Assembly: GCA_007026445.1 (NCBI GenBank) | Contig: VDMD01000018.1 | Location: 1-64,000, forward strand | Length of the DNA: 64,000 bases | From: Schizophyllum amplum | Taxonomy: Eukaryota > Basidiomycota > Agaricomycetes > Agaricales > Schizophyllaceae | Direction: 5' to 3' | Part shown: piece after piece, positions 60,212 through 64,000 of the stretch | How positions within the stretch are numbered: the first letter of the stretch is position 1 | Layout: each line of letters opens with the position of its first letter | The notes under the pieces: model-generated | What the model was told of the DNA's origin: nothing | Database searches by the model: none | Seen by the model: the letters and a program-made list of their open reading frames with translations, nothing else | Program-made: the position numbers and the translations under genes

Positions 60212-61728
60212 ATGGGTCTCCTCGATATCGTACCTGTGCGTGCAGAGCTCGTCGTCGTCGTCGGGCTCGTTGCTGACCGGGTATTCGTCCGTGTAGGCTG
60301 GTGTTGTCACGGGCGACAACGTCCGCAAAGTTTTCGACTATGCCAAGGAGCACAAGGTGCGTGCGATGGGCACCAGATCCAGGATGCGAGCTAACAGAGC
60401 ATCTCTAGTTTGCTATCCCGGTACGTTGACGCGTGTTGCGTTGCTCGATTACAGTTTACCGACTAGCAATGATATGACAGGCATTCGTGAGTCTCCTACC
60501 GCTTCTTTCCTTCCATCGCGCTCACAAGTGAACAGAACGTAACCTCCTCATCGACCGCAAATGCCGTCCTTGAGGCCGCAAGGTCAGCGATCTCGTCCAT
60601 CGCGTCGATTTACGCGACTGAACTCGCTTCAGGGATATCAAGTCCCCTGTCATCTGCCAGGTTTCCCAGGGCGGCGCTGCCTACTTCGCCGGCAAGGGTC
60701 TCCCAAATGACAAGCAGCAGGCGTCCATCACTGGTGCCGTCGCCGCTGCCCACCACATCCGCATCGTCGCGAAGGAGTACGGAATGTGCGTCGTGCCTTT
60801 GTCAATCGCAACGCGTTCGCCTCCATACTGACACGACCTCGCTCCAGCCCCGTCATCATGCACTCCGACCACTGCGCGAAGAAGCTGCTCCCGTGGTTCG
60901 ACGGCATGCTCGCGGCCGACGAGGAGTACTTCAAGGTGCACCAGGAGCCCCTATTCTCCTCCCACATGCTCGATCTCTCCGAGGAGAGCAAGGAGGACAA
61001 CATCGCGACCTGCGTGAAGTACTTCAAGCGCATGGCGCCAATGGGCCAGTGGCTCGAGATGGAGATCGGCATCACCGGCGGCGAGGAGGACGGTGTCGAC
61101 AACTCGAGCGTCGACAACAACAGCTTGTACACGCAGCCGGAGGACATCTGGGACGTGCACAGCGCGCTCGCGGCCGTGAGCCCGAACTTCAGCATTGCCG
61201 CTGGCTTCGGTAACGTGCACGGTGTGTACAAGCCGGGCAACGTCAAGCTCCGCCCCGAGCTCCTCGGGAAGCACCAGGCGTTCGCGTCGGAGAAGCTTGG
61301 CGGCAAGACCCCGCAGCCTTTGTACGTTCACTCGTTATTTACCATGGTATGATTGCTCACTCACGGTGCGTAGGTACCTCGTCTTCCACGGTGGCTCTGG
61401 CTCGTCGAAGGACGAGATCGCGACGGCCGTGACGAACGGCGTGGTGAAGATGAACGTCGACACCGACACCCAGTTCGCGTACCTCAAGGGCATCCGTGAC
61501 TTTGTCCTCAACAAGAAGGACTACCTGATGTCCCAGGTCGGCAACCCGGAGGGCCCGGACAAGCCCAACAAGAAGGTGCGTCTCTTTGATGCGTACTGTG
61601 ACTGACACCGTGTCTGACGATTTGCATAGCTCTACGACCCGCGTGTCTGGGTGCGCGAGGGCGAGAAGACGATGAGCGTCCGTGTCAAGGAGGCATGCAC
61701 CGACCTCGGCAACGTCGACCGCATTTAA
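60212..61728 (+). CDS. FBA1: Fructose-bisphosphate aldolase, class II
   Basis: A zinc-dependent glycolytic aldolase. It reads MGLLDIVP, AGVVTGDNVRKVFDYAKEHK, FAIP, AF, NVTSSSTANAVLEAAR, SPVICQVSQGGAAYFAGKG, then the metal and catalytic region PVIMHSDHCAKKLLPW, LEMEIGITGGEEDGV, FGNVHGVYKPGNV, LVFHGGSGSSKDEI and MNVDTDTQFAY, to KEACTDLGNVDRI at 61728. The exons FAIP (60409-60420, 12 nt) and AF (60481-60486, 6 nt) are tiny, flanked by normal GT-AG introns, and are needed for the conserved FAIPAFNVTSSS. No frame break. Confidence 0.94.
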
Positions 61729-62299
61729 GCCGTCATGTACGCCGCGTCTAAACCGTGTGTATACCCTCTGCTCCGGCCGCGACACGATGTATCTTGTATC
61801 AACACCCTATAGAGTAGCGTAGGAAGTGAAGCAAAGAAATGTATAATGTGTAACGATTTGCATCCTCTTTCGGTGTGAGACTATGTCAACGCGGAAGGCG
61901 GCGAGCTGAGTAGAAGGCGCCTTCATGAAGGACGCCTTGACTAACAGTGTTTGTGCAGCTCCCGTGGAGAGGAAGAGTAGGACGCGGTTGCTTGTCAACG
62001 TCGCCTTCACAATGTTACCAGGCGCCTGTTGTTTTGTGTTGTCAGAACTCGAATATGTCAGAGGGTCGGCTGGTCGGACCGGTCGAGAATCACGCGCAAC
62101 CTCCGAATCGCAAGCTTCCCCGCGCCGGCTTGCCACCTCCCCCTGCCGGTCCTCCACTCAGCGTACCGGCGTTTTACATCCAGCGCTCTCCTTGTCTTTG
62201 ACCATCACTATCGCAGACTCTCTCGTAGCAGCCGGAAGCACAGATTCCATCCCAACCTCTACACCTCGAAGGACATCCTCGCAGTCTCCATCTCACACC
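61729..62299. other. Intergenic, no gene seen
   Basis: The aldolase 3' region and the nitronate monooxygenase promoter; no other feature recognised. Confidence 0.5.
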
Positions 62300-64000
62300 A
62301 TGGTTCTCGTAACGCCCTTAACGAAGCTACTGGGATCCGTGTGTGCGTATCCTCTCAACTGTATCCGAGAGAAGAGCTCATCTTACCGTAGGCCGCTCGT
62401 GCAAGGGGGGATGCAATGGTAAGAGACCTGTGCTGAGATCGCAGTCCAGCGCTGTGGCCGCAGGTCGCTCACGACCATGTAGGGTCGGTGTTCCGAGTCT
62501 CGCTGCTGCTGTCTCGGAGGCGGGGGCGTTAGGTGGGTGCTATTACCACACCGTACGGGAACTGGTACTGATCGCCCTTGCTTTCTCCTGTACGAACCCG
62601 CCCCTCCTCGACGCTGTGACCAAACGTCCAATCAACGCCTCCTTCATCCTCCGCTTCCTCTGCTTCCCCTCTTTCCCCTCCACGCCTCCGTGCTATCCTA
62701 CGCTTGCTTATCTGGTTTCTCCCGCCACACGATCTTCAGGCATCCTCACCGCGCTCACTCAGCCGTCGCCCGACGCATTGCGCGAAGCGATCCGCGAGAC
62801 GCGCCGCTTGACCTCCAAGCCGTTCGGCGTGAACATCACCCTTCTACCGACTATCAATCCTCCGGACTACGAGGGGTACGCACGCGCGGCAATTGAGGAG
62901 GGCGTCAGGATCTTTGAGACGGCGGGCAATGCGCGTGAGTACTGTTTGCTGCTTCGTGCTCTGTTCCACCTATGTTTCTGCGTCGTTCTGCTGGGCGCTG
63001 GCCTTTTCCTGTGCGCTGGCCATCTCCTCACCCCGGCATCGCTTGCCTGCCTCCGTTCCCCCTTGCCCATATCATACATTCTCGCGGGCGGCGGAAATTT
63101 TGGCACGGAGATACACTGATGGACTGTATATGCAGCTGGCCCTATGGGGAGGTTTCTGAGGAGCAAGGCATGCTGACGGGTCCTTTTCATCTTTAGCGGG
63201 TGCGCTCATCAAGTTCTTCAAGAGCCAGGGCTGCATCGTGATCCACAAGTGCACGACCATCCGGCACGCGAAGGTAGGCAATCCCCAGCTCGGGCTCGGA
63301 CTTTCACAACCCAGAACCCCGGCTTGAATTTCCTTCTCAAACAGCGGCGTGGCTGAACTCCTTTGTAGAGCGCGGAGAAGCACGGTGTCGACGTGTTGAG
63401 CATCGATGGGTTCGAATGTGAGTTCCTGCAATACCCTCTTCGCCGAACAATTATGTTGATGCGATATGGCAGGCGCGGGACACCCGGGAGAGGAAGATGT
63501 CGGTGGCTTGGTTTTGGTGAGTGCGGTCTGGCGCTTTGTGCATCAATATTCTGACCGGTCGTCACGCATAGCTGGCGCGTGCGGCGCAAGAGCTGAAGAT
63601 CCCGTACATTGCATCGGGAGGCATTGCGGACGCGCGGGGCGTCGCGGGCGTGCTGGCGCTGGGGGCTTGTGGGGCCAATATGGGTGCGCCTGGCCAACGC
63701 CTTGTTCAGTCAAAGACACGGCTAACACGGAAGGTTAGGAACGCGGTTCATGTGCACCGTCGAGAGGTACGTACCAAGGGGGAGCTGACTTTGTCTGTGT
63801 CGTGTTATTGACTGTTCATTTCGCGCAGCCCGATCCATCAGAATATCAAGAACAAGATTGTGGAGTCGAAGGAGCAGGATACGGTGCACATATTCCGCAC
63901 GCTGCACAACACGGCGCGGGTGTTCAAGAACAAGGTGCGTGGGCTAGACTGGCAACAGTCATTGAAACCCCGCCATAGTATACGGCGGACACAAGGCTTA
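62300..64000 (+). CDS. Nitronate monooxygenase (2-nitropropane dioxygenase family), 3' partial
   Basis: An FMN-dependent TIM-barrel oxygenase that detoxifies alkyl nitronates. It starts MVLVTPLTKLLG. It continues via short introns with RPLVQGGMQW, VGVPSLAAAVSEAGALG, LTALTQPSPDALREAIRETRRLT, KPFGVNITLLPTINPPDYEGY, GVRIFETAGNA, LIKFFKSQGCIVIHKCTTIRHAK, HGVDVLSIDGFE, CAGHPGEEDVGG, IPYIASGGIADARGVAGVLALGACGANMG and TRFMCTVESPIHQNIK. The gene runs off the right end of the window. No frame break was noticed in the exons followed. Confidence 0.88.

Overview
The window is fungal nuclear DNA, most likely from an agaricomycete basidiomycete. Genes are dense and cut by many 45-65 bp GT-AG introns, their products are typical fungal orthologues, and one block carries the F-box-like/LRR proteins that these fungi have amplified. 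There are no bacterial features, rRNA or CRISPR. The assignment below order level is inference.

Layout. 1-4.8 kb: gene-poor, with a pogo/Tigger-like MITE, two further inverted-repeat structures, a C20 run and a degenerate tRNA-like element. 4.8-9.5 kb: MPS1 kinase (-) and the histone-fold protein DPB4 (+). 9.5-12.5 kb: no convincing gene. 12.5-18.3 kb: a Tc1/mariner-type MITE ending 74 bp before an aldo/keto reductase (+), then the XPF/Rad1 repair nuclease (-). 18.6-28.3 kb: polyprenyl diphosphate synthase (-), UbiA prenyltransferase (-), MFS exporter (+) and a cytochrome P450 with several frame breaks (+), a possible prenyl-metabolite neighbourhood. 28.7-31.8 kb: mitochondrial glutamyl-tRNA synthetase (+) and TRAPP subunit Trs33 (-).

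32-50.4 kb is the most unusual region. A two-gene cassette, a proline-rich/LRR-tail protein on + facing an F-box/LRR protein on -, is present three times, with a fourth broken F-box copy. The F-box members share a separate first exon of exactly 31 codons and a conserved promoter block about 110 bp upstream. The block also holds a 366-bp inverted duplication that includes the end of one gene, and a 978-bp transposon with 48-bp perfect TIRs and 7-bp target duplications that splits the third proline-rich gene.

50.4-64 kb: ornithine carrier (-), DAHP synthase (-), Tim9 (+), an atypical peroxiredoxin (-), a 4.6-kb gene-poor stretch, fructose-bisphosphate aldolase (+) and the start of a nitronate monooxygenase (+, cut by the window edge).

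Several housekeeping genes (MPS1, the ornithine carrier) need single-base corrections, some in homopolymers, to read through. The assembly therefore probably carries residual indels, and frame breaks elsewhere should be judged with that in mind. Two genes contain microexons (7 nt in DPB4; 12 and 6 nt in the aldolase).
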